A stretch of DNA of 64,000 nucleotides from Pseudorhodobacter sp. PARRP1 (lineage in GTDB: Bacteria; Pseudomonadota; Alphaproteobacteria; Rhodobacterales; Rhodobacteraceae). The position numbers and the translations under genes were made by a program. Under the pieces are notes generated by a model. That model ran no database searches and had not been told where the DNA came from. It was given only the letters and a program-made list of their open reading frames with translations. The stretch is taken from NCBI GenBank assembly GCA_002256245.1, contig NKIU01000010.1, positions 62,001 to 126,000 of the forward strand. Direction: 5' to 3'. Below, piece by piece: positions 26,654 through 34,168 of this stretch. Every line of letters begins with the position of its first letter. The stretch's first letter is position 1.

Positions 26654-27526
26654 ATGACCAAAATCATCAATGCACAAACCCTAACCCAAACCTTAGGCGG
26701 TGAGTGGCGAGGCCATACCGGCCTTGCGCCGTGCCCGGTTTGCCAGGCCGAGCGCCGCCGCGATCAACGCGGGCTTTCCATTCGGGCCGAGGGTAGCGCG
26801 CTGCTGGCATTCTGTCATAAGAGCGGCTGCGACTTTCGCGACGTTGTAAGGGCGGCAGGCTTGCCGCCTGATGCCCTGCGTGTGGATCCCCAAGCTGCAC
26901 GCGAAGCCGACACAAAGCGCGAAGCCTATGCGATGGATCAACTCGCCAAAGCCCGCCGCCTCTGGGCTTCCTGCAAGCCGCTGCAAGGTACCAAGGGCGA
27001 AACCTATCTGCGTGGGCGCGGTATCATCTGCCCGCTGCCAGCCTCGCTTGGCTGGGCCGCAGATGCCTTCCACGGGCCGAGCGCCCGCTGGTTGTCGGCA
27101 ATGGTGGGTGACGTGTCCACCGGAGGCGTGCATCGCACCTATTTCGAGAAATCCGGGGAGCGCATCACGGGCCAAGCCAAGATGATGCAAGGCCCCTGCG
27201 CGGGCGGTGCCGTGGTGCTGTCAGAGGGGCTGGGGCCGCTTGTGGTGTGTGAGGGCATTGAAACGGGACTGAGCCTTTTGAGCGGGTTTCTGGCTGGGCC
27301 TGCGACGGTTTGGGCGGCGCTGTCCACTTCGGGCATGAAGGCCGTCGCGCTACCAAAGCTCCCCGGTGAGTTGATCATCGCCACCGATAGCGACGATGCC
27401 GGGGCCGGATGGCTGGCGGGTGTGGTGCTTGCGACCCGCGCCGATGCCCTAGGCTGGGCTGTCTCCGTGCTGCCCGCCCCAGAGGGGCGGGATTGGAACG
27501 ATGTCTTGAAGGGGCGTGATCAATGA
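26654..27526 (+). CDS. Toprim-domain primase-like protein
   Basis: A 290-residue protein. The N-terminal zinc-finger region (CPVC at about 26-29, later CHKSGC) is followed by a linker typical of DUF7146 proteins and a Toprim domain with VVCEGIETGLSLLSG and the metal motif IATDSDDAGAGW. It matches primases of P4-like and other satellite elements. It overlaps the next gene by 4 bp, and together they look like a replication module. Confidence 0.86.
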   Translation: MTKIINAQTLTQTLGGEWRGHTGLAPCPVCQAERRRDQRGLSIRAEGSALLAFCHKSGCDFRDVVRAAGLPPDALRVDPQAAREADTKREAYAMDQLAKARRLWASCKPLQGTKGETYLRGRGIICPLPASLGWAADAFHGPSARWLSAMVGDVSTGGVHRTYFEKSGERITGQAKMMQGPCAGGAVVLSEGLGPLVVCEGIETGLSLLSGFLAGPATVWAALSTSGMKAVALPKLPGELIIATDSDDAGAGWLAGVVLATRADALGWAVSVLPAPEGRDWNDVLKGRDQ

Positions 27527-29019
27527 ATGCGGCCAAGCCCATTCCGCTCAAGATCGAGGGGCCACAACCGCTCTTGCGCGAAATCCTGCCAGGTGAGGCC
27601 TATCCAGTGGCTGCGCTTGGGCCGCTGCGCGCGGCGGTAGAAGCTGTGCAGGACATCACACAAGCCCCGGTGGGCATTGCGGCCCAGTCCGCTTTATCTG
27701 TGGCGTCTTTGGCTGTGCAGGCGTTTGCTGACGTTGAAACCTTGGGTGGCGATGTGCCGCTGTCGCTGTTTTGCCTGACCATTGCAGAAAGTGGTGAGCG
27801 CAAATCAAGCTGCGACCGCCAATTCATGCGCGGGGTGAAAGACCGTGAAAAGGCACTGTCAGAAGCGTTCAAGGAAGCCCAGGCTGCGCTTGAAGTGGAC
27901 CGCGAAATCTGGGCAGGCAGGCGCAAGCGGCTGATGGGCGATGCGGCCGGAACTGAAAAGGTTAAGGCGTCTGCTGCCGAGGCCGACCTTCGCGCCCTTG
28001 GCCCTGAGCCGCGCCCCCCGCTTGCGCCATACATCACCGCACAAGAGCCGACATTTGAGGGTGTGCTAAAACTGTATCAGACAGGACGCCCAGCACTGGG
28101 CCTGTTCTCGGATGAAGCGGGCGGCTTTATCGGGGGCCATGCGATGAACTCGGATAACAAGCTGAAAACCATCGCCGGACTGTCGCAACTTTGGAATGGC
28201 GACACCGTGAACCGCGTGCGTTCGGGCGATGGCGCAAGCAGCTATCCGGGCCGAAGGCTTGCCGCGCATCTTATGGCGCAGCCGATTGCAGCCCGCCCAC
28301 TGATGGCAGACCCGCAAGCATCCGGCCAAGGCTTCCTCGCGCGCTTTTTGATTACAGAGCCGCAAAGCGCAATTGGAACGCGTTTGAGGCGCGGCCATGA
28401 CCCAGCAAGCGATTTGACGGTTTCGGCCTTCGCCGCCCGCCTTTCCACCATTCTGGAAACCCAGATGCCGACCGGGGACAATCCGCAGGAACTCACCCCA
28501 AACCGCTTGCCGCTGTCTGCGGGCGCGCGGGAATTGCTTTGGCGCTTTTATGAGGCGGTGGAGGCAGCACAAGCTACGGGCCGAACAATGGAGCATGTCC
28601 GGGCCTATGGATCGAAAGCAGCCGAGCAAGCGGCGCGCATCGCCGGGGTGCTGACACTCTGGGCCGATCTGGACGCGCCCGAGGTAACACCGCAGGCGAT
28701 GGGCTGGGGTATCAAACTGGCTGATTTCTATCTGTCCGAAGCCCGTAGGCTGGCAGAGGCCGGGCTTGTGTCCGAGGACACCGCGAAGGCCGAGCGGTTG
28801 CGGAAGTGGCTGTTGGAAAGCTGGCCACATGCTGATGTGTTGCCGAGCGATGTCTTGAAACATGGGCCAAACGCATTGCGAGAACGCTCTAAGCTGTCTG
28901 GGCCGCTGGGGGCGCTTGTTAAGGCTGGCTGGCTTGTCGCGTTGCCAGAAGGGGCAGAGGTGCGCGGGGTTTCCCGCAAGGAAGCCTATCGCATTGTGAG
29001 GGCGGGCCATGTTGTTTGA
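27523..29019 (+). CDS. DUF3987 family protein (helicase-like, element replication)
   Basis: A 498-residue DUF3987 protein. These accompany Toprim primases in phages and satellites and are thought to be RecA-fold ATPases. The expected P-loop reads AESGERKSS, with Arg where Gly is usual in GxGKS/T; the Walker B-like strand is LGLFSDEAGGF. A helical region lies at about 85-155. The altered P-loop is normal for some DUF3987 members, so activity is uncertain. It overlaps the primase and the next gene. Confidence 0.82.
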   Translation: MNAAKPIPLKIEGPQPLLREILPGEAYPVAALGPLRAAVEAVQDITQAPVGIAAQSALSVASLAVQAFADVETLGGDVPLSLFCLTIAESGERKSSCDRQFMRGVKDREKALSEAFKEAQAALEVDREIWAGRRKRLMGDAAGTEKVKASAAEADLRALGPEPRPPLAPYITAQEPTFEGVLKLYQTGRPALGLFSDEAGGFIGGHAMNSDNKLKTIAGLSQLWNGDTVNRVRSGDGASSYPGRRLAAHLMAQPIAARPLMADPQASGQGFLARFLITEPQSAIGTRLRRGHDPASDLTVSAFAARLSTILETQMPTGDNPQELTPNRLPLSAGARELLWRFYEAVEAAQATGRTMEHVRAYGSKAAEQAARIAGVLTLWADLDAPEVTPQAMGWGIKLADFYLSEARRLAEAGLVSEDTAKAERLRKWLLESWPHADVLPSDVLKHGPNALRERSKLSGPLGALVKAGWLVALPEGAEVRGVSRKEAYRIVRAGHVV

Positions 29020-29407
29020 CGTTCAAGCGGCCCTCGCGGAAATCCTTGGCGAATCCACTCCACCCGCTATTGCCGCTATTCCTGCTATTCCATCGCCCAC
29101 GAATAGCGAAAATAGCGGAAATAGCAGTCTAGCCACCGCTGGATTCACTTCCGCAACAGTTTTGCCATTCGCTGGCACGCCCAGCGTCTCGCCACCGCTT
29201 CGCGATGATGGCGACTTGTTCCGGCATGGCCGTTCTGTCACGGGTCAGCCCCGCCTCTGGACGGGCCGCATTGTCAGCTTAGACGAATGGCGCAAGCTGA
29301 CCGCATGGGAGCGCCACGGGCCAGATGGGCGCATGTTCTGCGGGGCCTGCCGCGAATGGGTCATGTCGGGCAGTTGCCCGCATTGTGCTGGCGAGGTCCA
29401 AACATGA
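29009..29407 (+). CDS. Small protein with C-terminal zinc ribbon, unknown function
   Basis: A 132-residue protein overlapping the DUF3987 gene by 11 bp. The N-terminal third is low complexity (AIAAIPAIP then NSENSGNSS) and is encoded by an unusual inverted six-copy repeat. The C-terminus has two CxxC pairs (FCGACREW and CPHCAGE), a probable zinc ribbon. RIVSLDEWRKLTAWERHGPD precedes it. Related small ORFs often follow DUF3987 genes in mobile elements; the function is unknown. Confidence 0.65.
   Translation: MLFDVQAALAEILGESTPPAIAAIPAIPSPTNSENSGNSSLATAGFTSATVLPFAGTPSVSPPLRDDGDLFRHGRSVTGQPRLWTGRIVSLDEWRKLTAWERHGPDGRMFCGACREWVMSGSCPHCAGEVQT
29066..29125. repeat. Iteron-like array: three GCTATT and three inverted AATAGC
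   Basis: GCTATT starts at 29066, 29075 and 29084 (period 9 bp). After a 12-nt gap its inverse complement AATAGC starts at 29102, 29111 and 29120 (period 9 bp). The whole forms a near-symmetric 60-bp structure that can fold into one long hairpin or bind protein on both arms. It lies inside a coding sequence directly after the replication genes. Confidence 0.75.
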
Positions 29408-29683
29408 CCTTTTGCTGGTGATGGTGCTGATTGCCGATGGGGTAGAGTTTGCCGCAGATGGCAAGCTGTAGCCGCCTTTCGTGCAATCGGGCGGGTCCGC
29501 TGCGAAAATTACGGAAAAACCTGGCTTGTCGAAGCAGGCGCTGAACCATGAAAATAATCAATTTTCCACTGCGGCACCTCCGGCTTTCCGATCATTTCCT
29601 ATCAAATCTGCCACTGGTCATCGACTTACAGATCGTTCCCCCCAAGGGGTCTTACAAACCCCCTGACAAAAGTTGACTGTCAA

Positions 29684-30100
29684 ATGAAGAATCAAAAAAT
29701 TCGCCAGATATACGCTCAAGCGCTCTGGGAACGCGAAGTAGCGGCTCTCCGTGACCGTGAAGACTTAGATCGAAGCTTTCGATCTTGTCCCGCGACTGCT
29801 CATCTCCATCTTGACTTTCAACGCTGTTGCAGAAGTTGCGTCGGCAAACTCTGTGCCAAGATGTTCGCGCGGGGCCTTGATGACGACGGTCAAGTCTTGC
29901 CTTACAAAGTCCGGCCTGCTTGCGGGGCGCTCACCCGTATCGGCGCAGTCTGCGCAAACCGTGTCATTCCGGGAAAGACCAAATGCCATATGCATGGCGG
30001 CAAATCGACGGGTCCCAAGACTACTGAGGGCAAGACAAGGATCGCTGAAGCTCAGAAACGGCGTTGGGCACTATACCGGGCTACAAAAAATTCCCGCTAA
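29684..30100 (+). CDS. HGGXTG motif-containing protein
   Basis: A 138-residue protein with the C-terminal signature CGALTRIGAVCAN, then PGKTKCHMHGGKSTGP, then KTTEGKTRIAEAQKRRW, i.e. the HGGXTG motif family common in phages and mobile elements; Cys and His residues suggest metal binding. The N-terminal half has another CCRSC cluster. The function is unknown. The 275 bp before it (29408-29683) hold no clear gene; TTGACTGTCAA just upstream is a small inverted repeat that could be a -35 element or operator. The 3' end meets the small minus-strand gene. Confidence 0.75.
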   Translation: MKNQKIRQIYAQALWEREVAALRDREDLDRSFRSCPATAHLHLDFQRCCRSCVGKLCAKMFARGLDDDGQVLPYKVRPACGALTRIGAVCANRVIPGKTKCHMHGGKSTGPKTTEGKTRIAEAQKRRWALYRATKNSR

Positions 30101-30219
30101 GATTTAAGTTTTTGAACTCCGTCCAGATATTGCAATGTTGATGTTGGAGGCTTGCTTGAGCGCTCGAACGCCCGCAATGCTTCGGCAACGGTCTCGTATT
30201 TCTTTGCTTCTCTGGCCAT
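30097..30219 (-). CDS. Small 40-residue protein, unknown function
   Basis: A short reading frame starting MAREAKKYETVAEALRAFER and ending DGVQKLKS. A perfect AGGAGG lies 8 nt before the ATG, the strongest ribosome-binding site in the neighbourhood. The peptide is helical and charged, with no signal peptide. It overlaps the end of the convergent HGGXTG gene by 4 bp. It could be a small regulator or an antitoxin-like peptide, or the start of a gene cut by the IS insertions. The region 30220-30480 shows nothing else. Confidence 0.5.
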   Translation of the reverse strand: MAREAKKYETVAEALRAFERSSKPPTSTLQYLDGVQKLKS

Positions 30220-30481
30220 CTTTCGAACCTCCTGCGAATCGGCCGAGTTGTCCAGACCGTGCCTATGAAAGAGCTTGGGAGATTGGTTGGCCGAGGTGAT
30301 TGGCTAATTTGCATTACCGGACAGCTGCAAGAGGGCTGAGCTGACCGGAAGCTTCGTCCCGCACCGCTACCATCGTGACCGGGTAGTTGCTGCGGGAACG
30401 GTTTAGCGTCCGCTTCGGGGAATGCCGCCGCGCTGCACCGACAACACTTGACTGTCCGCAACCGGCCGGCTTCGACAACGG

Positions 30482-30757
30482 CTGGGATACTTGCCGTTCA
30501 GCGCCTCTGGCGGGGCATTGCTCTTCCATCTGCTGAGCAAACTCTACGAACGCACCAGCGTCGTGATCACCACCAACCTCAGCTTCAGCGAATGGGCAAC
30601 GGTCTTCGGCGACGCCAAGATGACCACCGCTTTACTCGACCGCCTGACCCACCGCTGCCACATCCTTGAGACCGGAAACGACAGCTTCCGCTTCAAGGCC
30701 AGCCCAGCAGTAGCCAAAACGAAAAGGGAGGCCACGCATGTCTTGACCCCAGCATAA
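30482..30757 (+). pseudogene. IS21-family IstB ATPase, 3' remnant
   Basis: The frame reads [20 protein letters not shown], then [20 protein letters not shown] and [15 protein letters not shown], which is the C-terminal third of IstB, the AAA+ helper of IS21-type transposition. The N-terminal part including Walker A is missing; sequence before 30482 does not match. Downstream, about 30853-30867 (AAATTGGACGCCGAT) resembles the terminal region of IS21-type elements. Confidence 0.75.
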
Positions 30758-30893
30758 CCCGCAGAACATAACCTTCAGGCGGGTCCATTCTCGATGAAAA
30801 ACCCGGGTCACTTCTGGGTGCAAATCAACATGACAAAACATCAGGGGGGTCAAAATTGGACGCCGATAACCCCGCTTACGGGGTCTCTTTTAC

Positions 30894-30971
30894 ATGCTTA
30901 AACACAGCCAGATCGACGACCTGCTCCCCTGGAACTATCCCGTCATGGTGTGATTGGAACACCGCTTACGG
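30894..30971 (+). mobile_element. IS66-family 3' remnant (transposase tail and end)
   Basis: Nineteen codons from 30894 end at TGA 30953 and read MLKHSQIDDLLPWNYPVMV, matching the extreme C-terminus of IS66 TnpC (RIDELLPW motif). ACCGCTTAC at about 30963-30971 fits an IS66 terminal repeat (GTAAGCG inverted). The rest of the element is absent, so the junction with the IS21 remnant is a scar. Confidence 0.55.
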
Positions 30972-31044
30972 ATTACCGGACTGGCCAATGCGTTAACAAT
31001 CTGTATGCCGTTGATATTAGCTCGGCGAGCGACGCGTCACAGCC

Positions 31045-33033
31045 CTAGCGAGTGCGGATCGCATCGGGCGCATTGGGCAATTGCGCGAGGTCGAGTTCGA
31101 GCTCGATCCGCTGTCTTGGAATCCAGATGCCAACGGTAAATCCGCCCCAAGCCGTCACGGGAAGCCTTGCACTTCCGCTACGGAAGCGTTCTCGCCAGAC
31201 GTTCTTGGGAAAGCTGTCATGGAGATAGAAGAGGACTTCATCGCCATCGAGTGCCGGCCCTTCGACGAACATGTTGATCCGCGTCCAGTTTCGCGAGCTG
31301 ATGTCGACAAACTCGGCCCGAGCATTATAGCTTTGCCGGCTTGCAAGACCGCCGAACCGGCCTTTTTGCGGATCATCTTCGTCCTCGATAAGCCGAGCGA
31401 GGCCTGGCGCTGGTAGGATGGCCTCGGGGCGAACTGCGTAATCCGTATTTGAAATGCCCCTGAGCTCGAAAATCGGTTGCTTTGGATCCGATCCGAATTG
31501 CGATGTCACCGAATCCGTGGCCAATAACTGGGTCAATTGTAGGTCGGTTGAGACCAGATAGCGGTGCAAGGCGCTACCTGGCATCGACAACGCCGAGGCA
31601 AGATTGGACGAAAGCGAGGTTTGCGATGACACGCTTCGCGAGATCGCATTGGCCTGCATCGCCACCATGGTGGCCTCGGGACCCACGCGGGCGATCAGAT
31701 AGGCGGCCGCCAGCGGGTCGCTCGCCTCTCCAATAAGCCGCCGTGATTTCTCAGCAACGCTCTGCGCCAGTGCTTCGATGCGCTCAGCATCGCCTGAGCG
31801 CGCTGGTCTAGGCTTAGCCTTTGCGGCGTTTGCCTTCCAACTGAGCCAAGGCTCGGTCGAACTGCGCGACCGGGTCGCGGCGCGGATCGCCGCGTAGCGA
31901 CGGATTGCCCCCGGTTTCTCGGCGCTGTGCGCCGACGCCCAGCGCCAAGCGCAGCCATACATGGGGGGAATGTTGATAGTCGACGCGACGTCATCCGACG
32001 ACCTGCCGTAATTGAGGCGATCGAGTTGCCAGCGGGCGATCGTCGCGTCGGGCGGCAGCTTTATCGCCTTTAGGCCGTAAAGCCACATGCCTGCCCGCGA
32101 CAGCCATTGCTGATGCGGCGGCGCAATGCCCTTCTCCCAACGCTCTTCAAGCGACGGGCTAGTACCAGCCTCGCAATGGCTAAGCACGGCGAGTACGGCA
32201 ACGAGTTTGAGTAGCGGGTCGGTCTCGGGCTGGTCGAGGATGTCGAGAAAATCGCTGGTGAGCGATGCGCTTCCGGTCGTCAAATCGCGCAGCAGCAACC
32301 GGGTTAGGCGCAGCCGCTCGCGGATGCGCTGCTCTGCTTCGTCGCCGCCAAGTGAGATCATCACCGTGCGCGTGGGATCGATTCCGGCGCGCTCGATCCG
32401 GGCAAAGCCTTGGCCTTCGGCGAGCAGGATATCGCCTTTGGCGGCCTCCATGAAGATCATCGTCTGACGCCCGCGCAGCGCGGGGACGGTTTGCTGTAAG
32501 GTCTCGCCAGTCATCGCGCGGTAAGTGAGGAGATAGCGACCGGGCCGAACGGTGTAGCTGCGCCCGGTCTCGCGGCCCTCGGAGCCAATGCCATACAGGT
32601 GGTTGTCGCTGCCCGATATCTCCTCTTCTCGCATGTTGAACAGTTTCAAATCGCGCAGGATATCCGCCTCGTTAACGTCGTAGCCGGTCACCAGAACGAC
32701 CGCGATCGATGAGTCTGACTTGCCGCCAGACGGGCGCAGTTCGTGGACGATCTTGGGCGCTTCGTTCAGCGTCACGGAGATCCCTATCTCACCCGGCTCG
32801 GCAATGGCAGGGGCATAAACCACACTTGCGGTTGCGCCGGTGTTGACCCGCACCAGCGTTTCATGGCTGTCAGTCGCTGACATCCACTGCACCGCATATA
32901 GCCCTGGCGCGCGCGGTTGGGACAACTGGCCCGTTCCTCGTCCGACTTCGCTGCCTTCGGAATCGAGGATCCGAAATGCCACGCCGGCACCGGCGTCGAT
33001 CGAGAGCGTGCCATGATCGTTCTCAAGGGGCAT
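31045..33033 (-). CDS. pYEATS-domain protein, third gene of putative conflict operon
   Basis: A 662-residue protein. The C-terminus (about 575-655) has VLFYLHDSFPKNVW, then LPVTAWGGFTVGIW and IELELDLAQLP, matching the prokaryotic YEATS fold, a predicted ligand-sensing domain from bacterial conflict systems. The N-terminus (about 1-75) looks like an Ig-like beta domain (APGLYAVQW) related in pattern to the tail of the neighbouring caspase. The middle (about 250-520) is helical, without recognised motifs. ATG 33033 overlaps the caspase gene by 11 bp, implying coupled translation. I infer a sensor or scaffold role. The pYEATS call is by pattern, not by search. Confidence 0.7.
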   Translation of the reverse strand: MPLENDHGTLSIDAGAGVAFRILDSEGSEVGRGTGQLSQPRAPGLYAVQWMSATDSHETLVRVNTGATASVVYAPAIAEPGEIGISVTLNEAPKIVHELRPSGGKSDSSIAVVLVTGYDVNEADILRDLKLFNMREEEISGSDNHLYGIGSEGRETGRSYTVRPGRYLLTYRAMTGETLQQTVPALRGRQTMIFMEAAKGDILLAEGQGFARIERAGIDPTRTVMISLGGDEAEQRIRERLRLTRLLLRDLTTGSASLTSDFLDILDQPETDPLLKLVAVLAVLSHCEAGTSPSLEERWEKGIAPPHQQWLSRAGMWLYGLKAIKLPPDATIARWQLDRLNYGRSSDDVASTINIPPMYGCAWRWASAHSAEKPGAIRRYAAIRAATRSRSSTEPWLSWKANAAKAKPRPARSGDAERIEALAQSVAEKSRRLIGEASDPLAAAYLIARVGPEATMVAMQANAISRSVSSQTSLSSNLASALSMPGSALHRYLVSTDLQLTQLLATDSVTSQFGSDPKQPIFELRGISNTDYAVRPEAILPAPGLARLIEDEDDPQKGRFGGLASRQSYNARAEFVDISSRNWTRINMFVEGPALDGDEVLFYLHDSFPKNVWRERFRSGSARLPVTAWGGFTVGIWIPRQRIELELDLAQLPNAPDAIRTR

Positions 33034-34165
33034 CGATTTCGGCCTTGGTCGGATGGCGGAACAACGTCTCGCGGTTGGGAGCACCCACGACCCGAAGCGA
33101 GTAGATGCCGTCGGGAAGGGGCGGCAGCTGCACCGCCCGTTCGCCGGCGGTATAGGGGCCGCCGTGCCAGACCGAGGGCGTAGTGCCGTTCAACAGCAGT
33201 TCGAGCGTTTCTCCACCGACGAGCTTGTTCAGATGCACAAGCGGTCCCGGCTTGACCGCAAGCTGAATGGTCGGCCCCCCAGAGACGACGATAAGCGGCG
33301 CGTTCTTAGGCAAGAAATCGAAATAAGGGCTTTGCCCCGAATTGGTAGCGCTTGCGATGTTGCCGCGCACGAAGGAGTCGAGCTGTTCGACGTTCAGCGA
33401 CGTGGTTACGGGGTCTCGCCAACCGCGGAGGCCATCCATCATCGTCTTGGTGAAGGCACCGCGGATCGTCGGTCCTGCCGTCTCATAGGCCTTCGCGCTT
33501 TCCTGCGAAGCGTGGCCTATGCTCCAGCCCAGATCCTCGCGATCGTCGGTAAGGTCGCAGAGCGGCATCGCTTTGAGTGCGAAGGTTTGCGGATCGCTTC
33601 TACAGCAATCGAGAAACAGAAGTACTTCCTCGAAGCGCCGGTTGCGGAGCGATCGGCGGAAGCTGTCGCAGGGCACCAAGCCCTGCGCCATATTACTTGC
33701 GGCGGGACGAAAATCCTCTGCGATGAAACAGGTCTGGAGCTTGTTTTCGCCAAAGACCGAGGCGCGCAGACCATGGCCTGCAAGAAAGACGAGAATGCGG
33801 CCCGGTTCAGCGCCAGGCTCGAAAGCGGCGTCGCGCAGTATATTGCCAATCGCTTCGGCGGTGAGCACAATTTCTTCGGCTTTCGGGCCGCGCATCTGAT
33901 CGGGCGGCGCTCTGCCGGTAAGCGGCTCGTCGCGATTGAACCAGTGCGGCAAGGCGCCGGCGAGATAGGTGCCGAGATGGCCGTGCTGCGGCAGCGGCCA
34001 AGGCCGAGTCCAGAAATAGAGATCGGCCGGATCAACCGCGCCGCCTGAGGGGTCAAGCGCCCATGCTGCGAAATCGCAGGCGTCGGCGACCGCGCCATAC
34101 AGCGGATTTTGCCCGCTGAGGCCCGGATAAGAGTCCATCCCGATGACAATGGCCCAGCTGCGCAT
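33023..34165 (-). CDS. Caspase-like (C14) cysteine protease, second gene of putative conflict operon
   Basis: A 380-residue protein. The N-terminal caspase fold starts with AIVIGMDSYP and has the His of the dyad at residue 131 (VFLAGHGLRAS) and the Cys at 188 (LLFLDCCRSDP; the second Cys by family position). The usual H-S-G after the Cys is R-S-D. The protease domain covers about residues 1-285; a C-terminal beta domain (LPPLPDGIYSLRVVG) follows. There is no signal peptide, so it acts in the cytoplasm. Bacterial caspase-like enzymes are commonly suicide effectors activated by a sensor partner. It starts 3 bp after the hydrolase stop. Confidence 0.82.
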   Translation of the reverse strand: MRSWAIVIGMDSYPGLSGQNPLYGAVADACDFAAWALDPSGGAVDPADLYFWTRPWPLPQHGHLGTYLAGALPHWFNRDEPLTGRAPPDQMRGPKAEEIVLTAEAIGNILRDAAFEPGAEPGRILVFLAGHGLRASVFGENKLQTCFIAEDFRPAASNMAQGLVPCDSFRRSLRNRRFEEVLLFLDCCRSDPQTFALKAMPLCDLTDDREDLGWSIGHASQESAKAYETAGPTIRGAFTKTMMDGLRGWRDPVTTSLNVEQLDSFVRGNIASATNSGQSPYFDFLPKNAPLIVVSGGPTIQLAVKPGPLVHLNKLVGGETLELLLNGTTPSVWHGGPYTAGERAVQLPPLPDGIYSLRVVGAPNRETLFRHPTKAEIDAP

Positions 34166-34168
34166 ACG

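Noticed and set aside
30868-30881. CCCCGCTTACGGGG as a transcription terminator
   Set aside because: It has no T tract and resembles an IS66-type terminal motif inside the IS scar, so an IS end is the simpler reading.
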